DNA from: JBNKFV01 sp050289485
Lineage (GTDB): Bacteria > Pseudomonadota > Gammaproteobacteria > Pseudomonadales > Cellvibrionaceae
Assembly (NCBI GenBank): GCA_050289485.1
Contig: JBNKFV010000015.1
Span: 372,001-436,000, forward strand
Length of the DNA stretch: 64,000 nucleotides
Direction: 5' to 3'
Part shown: piece after piece, positions 51,666-59,994 of the stretch
Numbering within the stretch: position 1 is the first letter of the stretch
Layout of the letters: each line of letters begins with the position of its first letter
Notes under the pieces: generated by a model
Told to the model about the DNA's origin: nothing
What the model saw: only the letters and a program-made list of their open reading frames with translations
The model's database searches: none
Program-made: the position numbers and the translations under genes

Positions 51666-52239
51666 GAAAATGACCGGTGCAGCGCGGGGCATGACGTTGC
51701 TTGAGGTTCTGGTAGTATTGGTCCTTGTATCGCTAATTACAACTGCATTGATTCAGGGTGTAGGTTATTTCTTAGGGCAATATCAATTCATGCAGCGTTT
51801 TCAGCAGGAGGCTGATCATGTTGCCAAGGTTAGGCTCTGGTTTGTTTCTTCCGTTGATGGCCTGATTGCTTATCGAGGTGAGCGCGCTTTTGCCGGTGAT
51901 GAAAAACAGTTTTCAGGAGCATCAATATCGACGTTAGGTAAATTGTCAGGCCAGGTAGGTTTTTTATCGTGGCAGTTAACAGAAAATGAAACCGGTAGTT
52001 TGACCCTTATTTATACTGACGATGTAGCTAATGGGTGGCCAATTCAGAAGGTGCAGGTTGATGCTGAATTTGAGTACCAGGATGCAGGGTTAAGCTGGCA
52101 TAAGAAATGGCCCCCGGAAAATGGTGCGGATAAAGATATCCTGCCCTCAGCAATTCGATTGCGTAATGTTTTGGCAGGCGAAGATTGGATAGCTGTACCG
52201 GATTTGTCTTTGAGACCTTTGGTAGATTTTAGAGAATGA
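51655..52239 (+). CDS. gspJ: Minor pseudopilin GspJ
   Basis: Minor pseudopilin with the signature RGMTLLEVLVVLVLVSLITT. The start may be GTG 51655 (overlapping gspI) or ATG 51670; both leave a short basic leader. The 194 residues fit GspJ, the larger of the GspI/GspJ pair. gspK starts 4 bp before its stop (ATGA). Confidence 0.85.
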   Translation: MDTKKMTGAARGMTLLEVLVVLVLVSLITTALIQGVGYFLGQYQFMQRFQQEADHVAKVRLWFVSSVDGLIAYRGERAFAGDEKQFSGASISTLGKLSGQVGFLSWQLTENETGSLTLIYTDDVANGWPIQKVQVDAEFEYQDAGLSWHKKWPPENGADKDILPSAIRLRNVLAGEDWIAVPDLSLRPLVDFRE

Positions 52240-53291
52240 TTGTTTTTACTCGGCTCAGATGTGCTGGCAGCACGAGATCTACGAATGGCTTTGTATTGGT
52301 ATCAACTCTCTGGGTACTTGCTGGTTTAACGCTACTTGGTAGTTATATAGCGCTATTGAGTGAAGATAATATTGAAAAAATATCTATACAGCGGGATAGA
52401 TTTCTCCATGAATTAGAGAGAAAAAGTACGGAATCAACCCTGTTGTATTATTTAGCAACTAACCCTGCGTCGCATCGTGGGTTGGTGATCAAGTCTGAGC
52501 AGGAGTTTTCCGACTTCAAAGGTGATGACCCAGTAATAACTATTGAGTCGGGTGATAAGCAAATATGGTTTGATGGTTCTGTATATAAAGGGTTAGGAGA
52601 TATTTATTTTTCTATTCAGGATGAATCGGGCCTGATTAGTGTCAATTCACCTAGTATTCCCTTGTTGCGTGATGGCCTTTTGCACATTGGTGTGAGCGCT
52701 GCTAATACGGCAATACTTATCGATAGGCTCAAGGATTATTTAGACAGTGATTCCCTGCCCCGGCTAAATGGAGCAGAGTTTTATGAATACAGGCAGGCTG
52801 GATTGCCGCAACCGGTTAACGGTTTGTTGATTACACCGGATGAATTTAAGAATATATTAGGATTTGGTGAGCTTATTTCTGCCGAGCAATGGGAGCGACT
52901 TTATCCTTTATTAACGATGCGGCAGGCGGTTGGGTATAACTTTAATGTAATGCCAAAGCAGGTTATGTCGGTATTACTGGGGGTTGATGAATCTTCTGCT
53001 GATAGGCTAATTACACTGCGTCATGATCACAGAATTACAAATGCTGCTGAAATTCAACGGGCTACAGGTGCACTTATAAATTTTCACGATGACGATTTGC
53101 TCAATACACCAAGCCGATATCTACAAATATCTACGTGGGTAAAAGGCGAAGAACAGGCTAGGTTAACGGGTATTGAGTTAATGCCTTTTGTTTTATATGC
53201 CCCATGGCGCATCGATTACAGATACTCGAGAGTACGAAATGTTCAGAATCTGGAACAAAGTGGCGGCGTATCGTCGCCGTTTTTACAATAA
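52236..53291 (+). CDS. gspK: Minor pseudopilin GspK
   Basis: Large tip pseudopilin, 351 residues. The leader ends NGFVLVSTLWVLAGLTLLG: it has the Gly before the cleavage site but lacks the Glu at +5, as is characteristic of GspK. The large globular domain follows, with a helix-hairpin-helix-like region near LGVDESSADRLITLRHDHRI. Its 3' end overlaps the gspL start by 53 bp. Confidence 0.87.
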   Translation: MIVFTRLRCAGSTRSTNGFVLVSTLWVLAGLTLLGSYIALLSEDNIEKISIQRDRFLHELERKSTESTLLYYLATNPASHRGLVIKSEQEFSDFKGDDPVITIESGDKQIWFDGSVYKGLGDIYFSIQDESGLISVNSPSIPLLRDGLLHIGVSAANTAILIDRLKDYLDSDSLPRLNGAEFYEYRQAGLPQPVNGLLITPDEFKNILGFGELISAEQWERLYPLLTMRQAVGYNFNVMPKQVMSVLLGVDESSADRLITLRHDHRITNAAEIQRATGALINFHDDDLLNTPSRYLQISTWVKGEEQARLTGIELMPFVLYAPWRIDYRYSRVRNVQNLEQSGGVSSPFLQ

Positions 53292-54306
53292 GCCACTGGT
53301 AATACAAACCTCTGCCAGCGTCACAACGTTGAGTCGGAACTATCCTCGAGGCCAATGGGTTGTGGGGCGGGCCTTCTGCCTATATCGGTATCACTCCTTC
53401 ACGCATGTTCCTAAAGAACATAGGCAGGCTGCGCTTGCTAACTTGATTGAAGTCTGGAGTCCTTTTTCAGAAACGGCTTACTATGTAAGCTGGCGAGCTG
53501 GTCATGCGATGGTCTGGTTTTGGGATGCTCAGCGTATTGATTTTAGTTTGTTGGGAGAAGCTGCTCTTGGTGCGGCGTTTGTTCTTAGTGAAACGCTACC
53601 CGAAACAGTACTATTACCTGCGAAAAATAACGGTATTTATTTACAAGTCTGTCAGGAAGGCACCGAACTGCAATACTGGCATGACGGCCTTCTACTTGAA
53701 AGTCAGTGGTACCTAGCACGGCCGTCACTGAGCGAGCAAGCTTCATTTTTAAGAAGCATACAGTATAGTGCAAATGATGCTACATCTATTCAAACGGTAG
53801 ACCTTGATTGGCTTGAGCAGCCGTGGTCTGGAGAGGTTTCGTGGTCTTCCTGGTTAACTAAAAATGAATGGCGTATGGGTGCAGTGGCTGTAGCAGTGCT
53901 GCTGCTGATTTTAGTCTGGCAAGAGGGCCGATATTGGCAGGCCGTGGTTAAAACGACGCAACAAAAGAGCCAGATAGTGAGTTTGTCGGACTCCCTTGAG
54001 CCACTGATTAATGCTCGCAATAAAATTCAGGTATTACAGTCTTGGAACCAGGCTGTTGCTGCGGAGATTGGTCAGCCACAACAAATTCGTTTGATGAACA
54101 GTGTTGATTCAGTACTACCTTCTGCGGCAGCCGCTTTTATTGAATGGCGTTATCAACGTGGCCAGCTTGAGGTACTCATCGATGACCCGGCAGCACAGCC
54201 TGTCCAGTATGTTAAATCACTACAGAGTTTGCCTGTGTTTTCATCGGTTAGAACAGAAAAAGGCCGCGATGACGGGCAAATTAGATTAGTGGCAGAGGTG
54301 CGTTAA
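53239..54306 (+). CDS. gspL: Type II secretion protein GspL-like
   Basis: Bitopic inner-membrane protein expected to link GspE to GspM. ATG 53239 (MFRIWNKVAAYRRRFYNKPL) gives 355 residues; a start at 53188 would lengthen the overlap with gspK. An N-terminal cytoplasmic domain of about 210 residues precedes one membrane helix (about 213-231, MGAVAVAVLLLILVWQ), a coiled coil and a small periplasmic ferredoxin-like domain. Overall similarity to standard GspL is weak; the call rests on topology and gene order. Confidence 0.72.
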   Translation: MFRIWNKVAAYRRRFYNKPLVIQTSASVTTLSRNYPRGQWVVGRAFCLYRYHSFTHVPKEHRQAALANLIEVWSPFSETAYYVSWRAGHAMVWFWDAQRIDFSLLGEAALGAAFVLSETLPETVLLPAKNNGIYLQVCQEGTELQYWHDGLLLESQWYLARPSLSEQASFLRSIQYSANDATSIQTVDLDWLEQPWSGEVSWSSWLTKNEWRMGAVAVAVLLLILVWQEGRYWQAVVKTTQQKSQIVSLSDSLEPLINARNKIQVLQSWNQAVAAEIGQPQQIRLMNSVDSVLPSAAAAFIEWRYQRGQLEVLIDDPAAQPVQYVKSLQSLPVFSSVRTEKGRDDGQIRLVAEVR

Positions 54307-54896
54307 TGTTGCAGCAGCTTTATCAGCACGTTGAATCCACGATGGCCGAGTTGCAGCGTAACTCCCGCCTACGCTACGGTGTGTGGGCAATAGTTCTTAT
54401 TTTGTTGATTTACTTTGTATTAGTTCAAGCGGATCGAGTCAATCAGGCGGCAGAAGAATACAGAGCGTCGGTCAGCCGCTACGCAAAACTGGTTGCAATG
54501 AATGAAGATCAAGATAACTGGTTTAATGCCGTGGGTGCTGAGCAGGGTAATGCTAGCACCTTGCAGCAACTGCTATGGCAGGCAGATACAGTGGGTGTTG
54601 CTCAGGCGCTGTTGCAGCAAAGTGTGGAGCAAGCTCTAGAGCCACTGCAAATGAAAAATGTACGCCTGCGTTATGGTGCAGCTAGGCAAGTTGCTTCAAG
54701 CCCTGCTGTCTGGCAAGTACAAATTCAAGTGGAGGCGCGCTATAAGCGTGGAGATGAAGTACAATTCCTCTTCAATTTAGCGTCAACACCGAAAAGACTT
54801 GTTGTTGACCGTTTAGAGCTGAATCAAAAAAACACCCAGTTGACGGTACAGTTATCGGGTTATTTTCTGGGTTTAGGTGAGGAGGCAACCAATTAA
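54306..54896 (+). CDS. gspM: Type II secretion protein GspM-like
   Basis: A 196-residue bitopic protein with a short cytoplasmic N-terminus, a membrane helix at about 25-42 (VWAIVLILLIYFVLVQA) and a periplasmic coiled coil plus ferredoxin-like domain. The topology and the place right after gspL fit GspM. Start and gspL stop share one base (TAATG). Sequence similarity alone would not identify it. Confidence 0.7.
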   Translation: MLQQLYQHVESTMAELQRNSRLRYGVWAIVLILLIYFVLVQADRVNQAAEEYRASVSRYAKLVAMNEDQDNWFNAVGAEQGNASTLQQLLWQADTVGVAQALLQQSVEQALEPLQMKNVRLRYGAARQVASSPAVWQVQIQVEARYKRGDEVQFLFNLASTPKRLVVDRLELNQKNTQLTVQLSGYFLGLGEEATN

Positions 54897-55420
54897 TGCA
54901 AATCCTTAACCTAATCAATCGTGAATGGGTTGCCTTAAGCTGGTATAAACGGCTAGCGTTCAAAAGTGCTGGTGTGGCGGCTACTGTATTTTTAGCCGGT
55001 TTTTTTATACCCATTTCTGTGTCGCCGCCTTCCACAAATAGCCCAAATGTAGATAGTGAGGCTAACAGTAAGGCGGTGGCATCTCTCACAAGTGAAGAGC
55101 TGGAGCACTTTCAGGCACTGTCTCGATGGGGGGGCTCTATCCAAGAGCAGTCGGCCACCAGTGGCGTTGTTCAGGATAGTGTCGAGAAGCAGGCACTCAC
55201 CTATCAAGGGCTGATAGTTAGCACCGAACAGGTTGTACTGCTGTTATTGCCTGACGGCTCGTTGCAGCGATTTAAAGAAGGGGATCTGTTACCCGATGGC
55301 AGACAAATCCAAAGCATTGTGGATAATGTCGTGACGATAATGGATGACGATGATGTGCAAACCCTTAATTTGTTCCCTTTATTAAAGGCCGCTGATACCC
55401 AGACTGCCCTGGGGAACTAA
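54896..55420 (+). CDS. GspC-like inner-membrane protein without PDZ domain
   Basis: A 174-residue bitopic protein with one membrane helix at about 24-42 (AGVAATVFLAGFFIPISV), a Ser/Asn-rich periplasmic linker and a C-terminal small beta domain (LTYQGLIVSTEQVVLLLLPDG then LQRFKEGDLLPDGRQIQSIV) that resembles the GspC homology region, which docks on the secretin. GspC normally adds a PDZ or coiled-coil domain after this; here the protein ends. GspN or PilP-like naming is possible. It lies between gspM and gspD with one-base overlap to gspM. Confidence 0.65.
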   Translation: MQILNLINREWVALSWYKRLAFKSAGVAATVFLAGFFIPISVSPPSTNSPNVDSEANSKAVASLTSEELEHFQALSRWGGSIQEQSATSGVVQDSVEKQALTYQGLIVSTEQVVLLLLPDGSLQRFKEGDLLPDGRQIQSIVDNVVTIMDDDDVQTLNLFPLLKAADTQTALGN

Positions 55421-55551
55421 CTACCAGCACGCTTTGAAGTAGCTGTTTAATAGATTGCCATTAAATAGAAGGTTCTTAAAGCGCGGTAAAATAGTGGCAG
55501 TTACAGCCGCTTCAATGAAAGATACCGTAATAAAAGATACTGAAAAAAGAG

Positions 55552-57597
55552 ATGAGAATGACCATACCACTATTAGCGCGAACGGGGTTGCTCGCATTAG
55601 TTTGCTTTATAGCGAGTTGCGCGGAGATTCAGCAGGAGCCGCTCCCTGAGCCCTTGAGAGGCCCTCGGGTTGAGGCTGCTACAGCTGAGGAAACCAATTC
55701 TCAAGTGATGAATAGTTCCTCAGAGCTGCAAAATGGGCGCTTCCAATCTGTACCGAAAGCAAAAATCACTCGTAGCACTGCCAAGGGCGCAGCAGATAAG
55801 TTGGGGCTAGATTTAACGGGTGAGCCGATTTCCCTGGCGTTCAATGATGTGCCACTGGTGGCTTTTATTAATGAAGTGTTTGGTAACGAGTTGAAAATGT
55901 CTTACGTGATTTCTCCTGCCTTACAGGGACGTAATGATCTCGTTACTTTGCGAATGAACGCTCCTCAGAGTCCTGCTGAACTGTTTCAAACCGTGCGCAC
56001 CGTACTGGAACAGTATGGAGTGGGGATTACACAAGAAAATGGGTTACTTAATTTTGTTGCGAGTAAAGATGTGTTAAGCACTGAGGTGCCTCTGCTTGTG
56101 AGCGGCCGCACATTGCCGGATGTTCCCTCTTCGCACCGTACCATTTTTCAACTGGTTCAATTGAAAACGGTTAGAAACCCTCAGGTGTCTAGTTTACTCA
56201 AGCAGGCATTTAAGGGGCGTGATTTGACCTTGATTGAAGACCCTGACAGAAACGCAGTTGTGCTCAAAGGTACACCAGAGCTGGTTCAGCAGGGGTTAGG
56301 CATGATTGAGGTGTTGGATCAGCCAGTATTGAAGGGGCAGTATAGCGTATTGGTTCAGCCACAGTATCTAAGTGCAAAAGAGTTGGCAGATTCACTCAAC
56401 AAGGTACTGAGGTCTCAGGGTTATGAGCCCAGTTTAACCCCTCCGCAGGGCAGTATCATTCTTTTACCCTTGGAAGAGTCTAATAAGCTGTTGGTGTTTG
56501 CTGCCGATAGGGCAACCATTGAGCACGTAAAATCGTGGGTAACCATTCTTGATGACCAAGAGCGAGATGGAATCAAAGATGGCATATTCACTTACGAAGT
56601 ACAAAATGTGCAGGCTGAAAATCTTGTTGGAACGTTGAACCAACTGTTAGGTGGGCAAACCTCTGGGTCAAAAGCGGGCGGTGGTGCCGCTGGCGTGGCA
56701 AGGGCAAGTGAAACCGGTTTAGTCGTTGATAAAAATCGCAACCTCTTGATTTATAAGGGAGCTGGCAGTGAGTGGGCTCAAATTGCTGAGGTCGTTAAGG
56801 AATTAGACCGGCCAACGCCATCGGTTTTAATCGAAGTTTTGTTGGCCGAGGTGACCCTGTCGGACGAATATGGCAGTGGTATTGATTTCTTCTTTAAAGG
56901 TAAGGCAGGGCGTTATGGTTTAACCGGGGGAACTGAAGACGCATTAAATTTGGCAAAAGATGGTTTGAATTTGGTTCTCGATAGTGCGGGCGCAACTCGG
57001 GCAACGTTAAATGCATTTTACAGCGATAATAAGGTAAATATACGCTCTAGCCCTAAGCTATTGGTAAAAAGTGGTGGCGAAGCCACCATAGAAGTCGGTA
57101 ATGAGATACCTGTGATTACACAAAATAGTCAGAGTTCGACAACAACAAATGGTAATAGCGATATTTTGCAAGAGATAACTTACCGCAAAACCGGCGTGAT
57201 TATGGAAATCAAGCCTATTGTTCAAGCTAATGGCTTAGTAGATATCGAAATCTCTCAGGAGTTAAGTGAGGCCCGGCCAACTGATGGAGCCAGCCTTGCG
57301 GGCTCACCGACCATATTGAACCGCACAGTTAAAACAGAATTGACCCTTAAAGATGGCGGTTCCTTGTTGATGGGCGGGATTATTAGCAATTCCCAAAGTG
57401 CGAATGATCAAGGTATTCCCGGATTAGGCAAAATTCCATTAATAGGCCGCCTATTTAAAAGTGACAGCTACCAGAATGATCGTACAGAGCTAATGATTTT
57501 AATTATTCCCTACGTGATAAGGAATGAAGCAGAGGGGCTGGAAATCACTGAGCAGTTTAAAAACAGCTTGGAGCTCCATGAAGGGCTTAAAAAATAG
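55552..57597 (+). CDS. gspD: Type II secretion outer-membrane secretin GspD (lipoprotein)
   Basis: Forms the outer-membrane channel. The N-terminus MRMTIPLLARTGLLALVCFI leads to lipobox IASC, so the secretin is itself lipidated (Cys at residue 23), as in HxcQ, and may not need a pilotin. The N0 domain begins near ISLAFNDVPLVAFINEVF, N1-type repeats follow, and the secretin core runs from PSVLIEVLLAEVTLSDEYGS through VPVITQNSQS-type gate residues to GIPGLGKIPLIGRLFKSDSY. The 681 residues are normal. A 131-bp gap separates it from the preceding gene and no promoter is evident there. Confidence 0.92.
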   Translation: MRMTIPLLARTGLLALVCFIASCAEIQQEPLPEPLRGPRVEAATAEETNSQVMNSSSELQNGRFQSVPKAKITRSTAKGAADKLGLDLTGEPISLAFNDVPLVAFINEVFGNELKMSYVISPALQGRNDLVTLRMNAPQSPAELFQTVRTVLEQYGVGITQENGLLNFVASKDVLSTEVPLLVSGRTLPDVPSSHRTIFQLVQLKTVRNPQVSSLLKQAFKGRDLTLIEDPDRNAVVLKGTPELVQQGLGMIEVLDQPVLKGQYSVLVQPQYLSAKELADSLNKVLRSQGYEPSLTPPQGSIILLPLEESNKLLVFAADRATIEHVKSWVTILDDQERDGIKDGIFTYEVQNVQAENLVGTLNQLLGGQTSGSKAGGGAAGVARASETGLVVDKNRNLLIYKGAGSEWAQIAEVVKELDRPTPSVLIEVLLAEVTLSDEYGSGIDFFFKGKAGRYGLTGGTEDALNLAKDGLNLVLDSAGATRATLNAFYSDNKVNIRSSPKLLVKSGGEATIEVGNEIPVITQNSQSSTTTNGNSDILQEITYRKTGVIMEIKPIVQANGLVDIEISQELSEARPTDGASLAGSPTILNRTVKTELTLKDGGSLLMGGIISNSQSANDQGIPGLGKIPLIGRLFKSDSYQNDRTELMILIIPYVIRNEAEGLEITEQFKNSLELHEGLKK

Positions 57598-57768
57598 ATG
57601 AGAATGGCGCATAAAACAACATTTTGGATGGTATCACATTAGTGACCATATAGATGAGTCAGTAGGGATTGTGCTCAAATTGTGGCCAGTAGGGGTGTTT
57701 CCTAGGCTAAATGTTGGTGTTGAGGTTTTCAGAATGAGAAATTTGTCTGAAATTAACGACTTAACCCC

Positions 57769-57797
57769 TTGCAGTGCTCATAAGGATGTACTAAATT
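57769..57797 (+). promoter_or_regulatory. Candidate promoter of the S-layer-like gene
   Basis: TTGCAG (57769-57774) and TAAATT (57792-57797) are spaced 17 bp and lie about 80 bp before the start codon at 57876, leaving a sizeable leader. The rest of the 278-bp gap (57598-57875) holds no gene. A separate promoter for the next gene is likely given its codon bias. Confidence 0.35.
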
Positions 57798-57875
57798 CGC
57801 AAGCGTCATCCAAGATGGACGGCATAGTTTTTAAATGAATGCATTCATTGAAACAACAAAAAATCGGAGAAACAT

Positions 57876-59324
57876 ATGTTTAAGAAGACTTTAATGGCTG
57901 CAAGTGTTGCAACAGCAGTGTTCGCAGCGCATGGCGCATTTGCAGCGGCGGCATCGGTAACTCAGAGTTCTACCAACGAGACCTTTGCACAAGAATTATT
58001 TGGTGCTGGTTCTGATGCTACTGTGCTGACTACTAATGTTGGTACCCCAGCAACTGTTATTTTGACTGTTGGTGGTGCTATAGACGCTGGTGAGACTGCA
58101 GATTTTACCATCGTTCTGGATGGTGCCCAGTTTGGTGCAGCAGTTGCGTTGACTGATTTCGTTTTCACTCCATCCGCTACTGGTGATGTTACTATCACGA
58201 AGCAATCTGGTGGTGCGGCCGGTGACAACTCTGTTACCTTCCGTGTTCAAGTAGACTCTGCACTGGCTGCTACAGATACTATTACTCTCAACTTGACCAG
58301 CCTGAAGGCTGCTTCTGGCTTGGCCGACGTGACTACACCTGAAGTTGTTAACGCGACAGCCTCTATTACACAGGTTTCTACTTCTGGTGTTAACACTTTC
58401 CCAACGTCTGTAACTATTGCTGCTGATGCAGACAAGTTGGTTGCTGATTCTGCAGATGAAGTAGATCTCGTTGTAAACGATGGTGCTGATGTTGAAGTAG
58501 ACGTTGATAATCGTTCAGACATTACTACTAACGCAGTTGCAATCGATCATGATAACGATGGTGGTACTGCTGACCGTGATGGTGTTTTGGTAGCAGATGT
58601 GGAAGTTGCCCTGAATGCTGCTGGCGTTCAGTCTGATGGTACTGCATTTAGTGTAGCTGCCAGTGAAGACGGTGAGGGTACTTTGGAATTGTCTGTTTCT
58701 GGCACTTTCAATGCTGGTGATATTGTATTCCTTGATATGAACTCCAATGACGTTGTTGATACTGGTGAAACTTTCACCATTAGCGGCTCTACCGCTACTA
58801 TGTCAGTTGATTTGGACGATGTAGACGGTGCAGGTGCGCTGAACGTTTATTACGTAGCTAATGGTACTGATACCCTGGTTCCAACTACCTACACTCTAAC
58901 TGCATCAACTGCCTACGCTGCCTCTACTAACCTGACTGAGACCGAAACTGGTTCTGCTGATTCTTCATACAGTGGCTTGACTCTTGACGGCTATGCAATG
59001 GCAATTCCAGGTTCTGCTTCTGCTGATATCGCTAACGTTCGTGTGACTAATGAAACTTCTGGTGATGTTTCTCTGTTTGCACAGGGTTACGCACAAGATG
59101 GTACTGATCTGGGCTTTAAAGAGCTGACTACTATATCAGCTAACCAGACGGTAGTGTTGAAATCTAGTGATTTCGAAGCTGCATTTGGTACTTGGACTGG
59201 CCGTGCGCGTTTCGAGTTCTCTCGCAGCGGTGACATTTCTGTTCAAACCATGATTCGTTCAGGTGGTATCCTGAATAACATGACTGGTGAAGCAGGTGTT
59301 ACAGGTGTGAACGTTACTCGTTAA
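57876..59324 (+). CDS. Putative secreted S-layer-type protein (Slr4-like)
   Basis: A 482-residue exported protein, not matched with certainty. A signal peptide (MFKKTLMAASVATAVFAAHG to about residue 24) precedes an acidic, Thr/Ala/Val/Gly/Asp-rich chain with no Cys and one Trp, in which Asp and Glu far outnumber Lys and Arg. Two acidic loops, DHDNDGGTADRDG (about 223-236) and DMNSNDVVDTGE (about 286-298), look like calcium sites. The C-terminal 115 residues (from LDGYAMAIPG) form a distinct domain. Codons are strongly biased (GGT, GCT, GTT, ACT), as in highly expressed genes. A GGAGA site and a strong terminator frame it. These traits fit the marine gammaproteobacterial S-layer family Slr4; homology is untested. 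Confidence 0.65.
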   Translation: MFKKTLMAASVATAVFAAHGAFAAAASVTQSSTNETFAQELFGAGSDATVLTTNVGTPATVILTVGGAIDAGETADFTIVLDGAQFGAAVALTDFVFTPSATGDVTITKQSGGAAGDNSVTFRVQVDSALAATDTITLNLTSLKAASGLADVTTPEVVNATASITQVSTSGVNTFPTSVTIAADADKLVADSADEVDLVVNDGADVEVDVDNRSDITTNAVAIDHDNDGGTADRDGVLVADVEVALNAAGVQSDGTAFSVAASEDGEGTLELSVSGTFNAGDIVFLDMNSNDVVDTGETFTISGSTATMSVDLDDVDGAGALNVYYVANGTDTLVPTTYTLTASTAYAASTNLTETETGSADSSYSGLTLDGYAMAIPGSASADIANVRVTNETSGDVSLFAQGYAQDGTDLGFKELTTISANQTVVLKSSDFEAAFGTWTGRARFEFSRSGDISVQTMIRSGGILNNMTGEAGVTGVNVTR

Positions 59325-59353
59325 TAGCTTATAGCTAAAACGATTCGTACCGG

Positions 59354-59381
59354 TAAGGGGGCTTAGGCCCCCTTATTTTTT
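59354..59381 (+). terminator. Intrinsic terminator after the S-layer-like gene
   Basis: Stem TAAGGGGGC (59354-59362) with GCCCCCTTA (59367-59375), loop TTAG, followed by six T. Strong and well placed. Confidence 0.92.
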
Positions 59382-59403
59382 GTCTTTAACATTTGTTGAT
59401 AAT

Positions 59404-59955
59404 ATGTCTGGAAAGCTTTTTTGCGTTGGTTTTCATAAAACGGCTACAAAGTCTTTGGGAAAAGCGCTAGAAATTTTAGGTTATAAAACCTGTGGCCCTA
59501 TTGGAGTTGCCAATCCACGCATCAGTGTCGATGTTTTTGATGTCATTGCACCTTACTTGCAAGACTATGATGCATTTCAGGATAATCCGTGGCCGTTGTT
59601 GTACCGTGAATTGGATGCTAGGTTTCCTGCGTCTAAATTTATTCTTACCCTGCGACCGGTGGATGAGTGGTATGCAAGCGTTTGTGCACACTTTGGGGGT
59701 AAAACAACGCCGATGCGTGAATGGATATATGGTGTTGGTGATCCTATAAATAATCGACAGTGCTTTGTTGATCGATATGCTCGCCATAACGAAGACGTAA
59801 AGCATTATTTTGCCGATCGCCCAGAAGATTTTTTAATGTTAAATATTACGCAAGGCGAGGGCTGGGAACCCTTGTGTCGATTTCTTGGCAAACCTGTTCC
59901 TAAAGAACCTTTTCCTACTGAAAATACCAAAAATAGCCGGCTGGATTTTACATAA
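59404..59955 (+). CDS. Sulfotransferase-family protein
   Basis: A 183-residue protein with the 5'-phosphosulfate loop pattern CVGFHKTATKSLGKALEILG at residues 6-25 and a second PAPS-binding stretch KFILTLRPVDEWYASV near residue 80, as in sulfotransferase-fold proteins related to the P-loop GFHKTGTTSL family. Acceptor is unknown. ATG 59404 is chosen over TTG 59380, which lies in the preceding terminator. It is followed 39 bp later by a glycosyltransferase-sulfotransferase fusion, so both may modify the same surface glycan. Confidence 0.78.
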   Translation: MSGKLFCVGFHKTATKSLGKALEILGYKTCGPIGVANPRISVDVFDVIAPYLQDYDAFQDNPWPLLYRELDARFPASKFILTLRPVDEWYASVCAHFGGKTTPMREWIYGVGDPINNRQCFVDRYARHNEDVKHYFADRPEDFLMLNITQGEGWEPLCRFLGKPVPKEPFPTENTKNSRLDFT

Positions 59956-59994
59956 GCTGGCATCCTCTAGGATGTGCATACTAGGAGTAAATCG

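Noticed and set aside
55455..55649. A 64-codon frame between the GspC-like gene and gspD
   Set aside because: It overlaps the secretin signal-peptide region in another frame and has no ribosome site or recognisable content.
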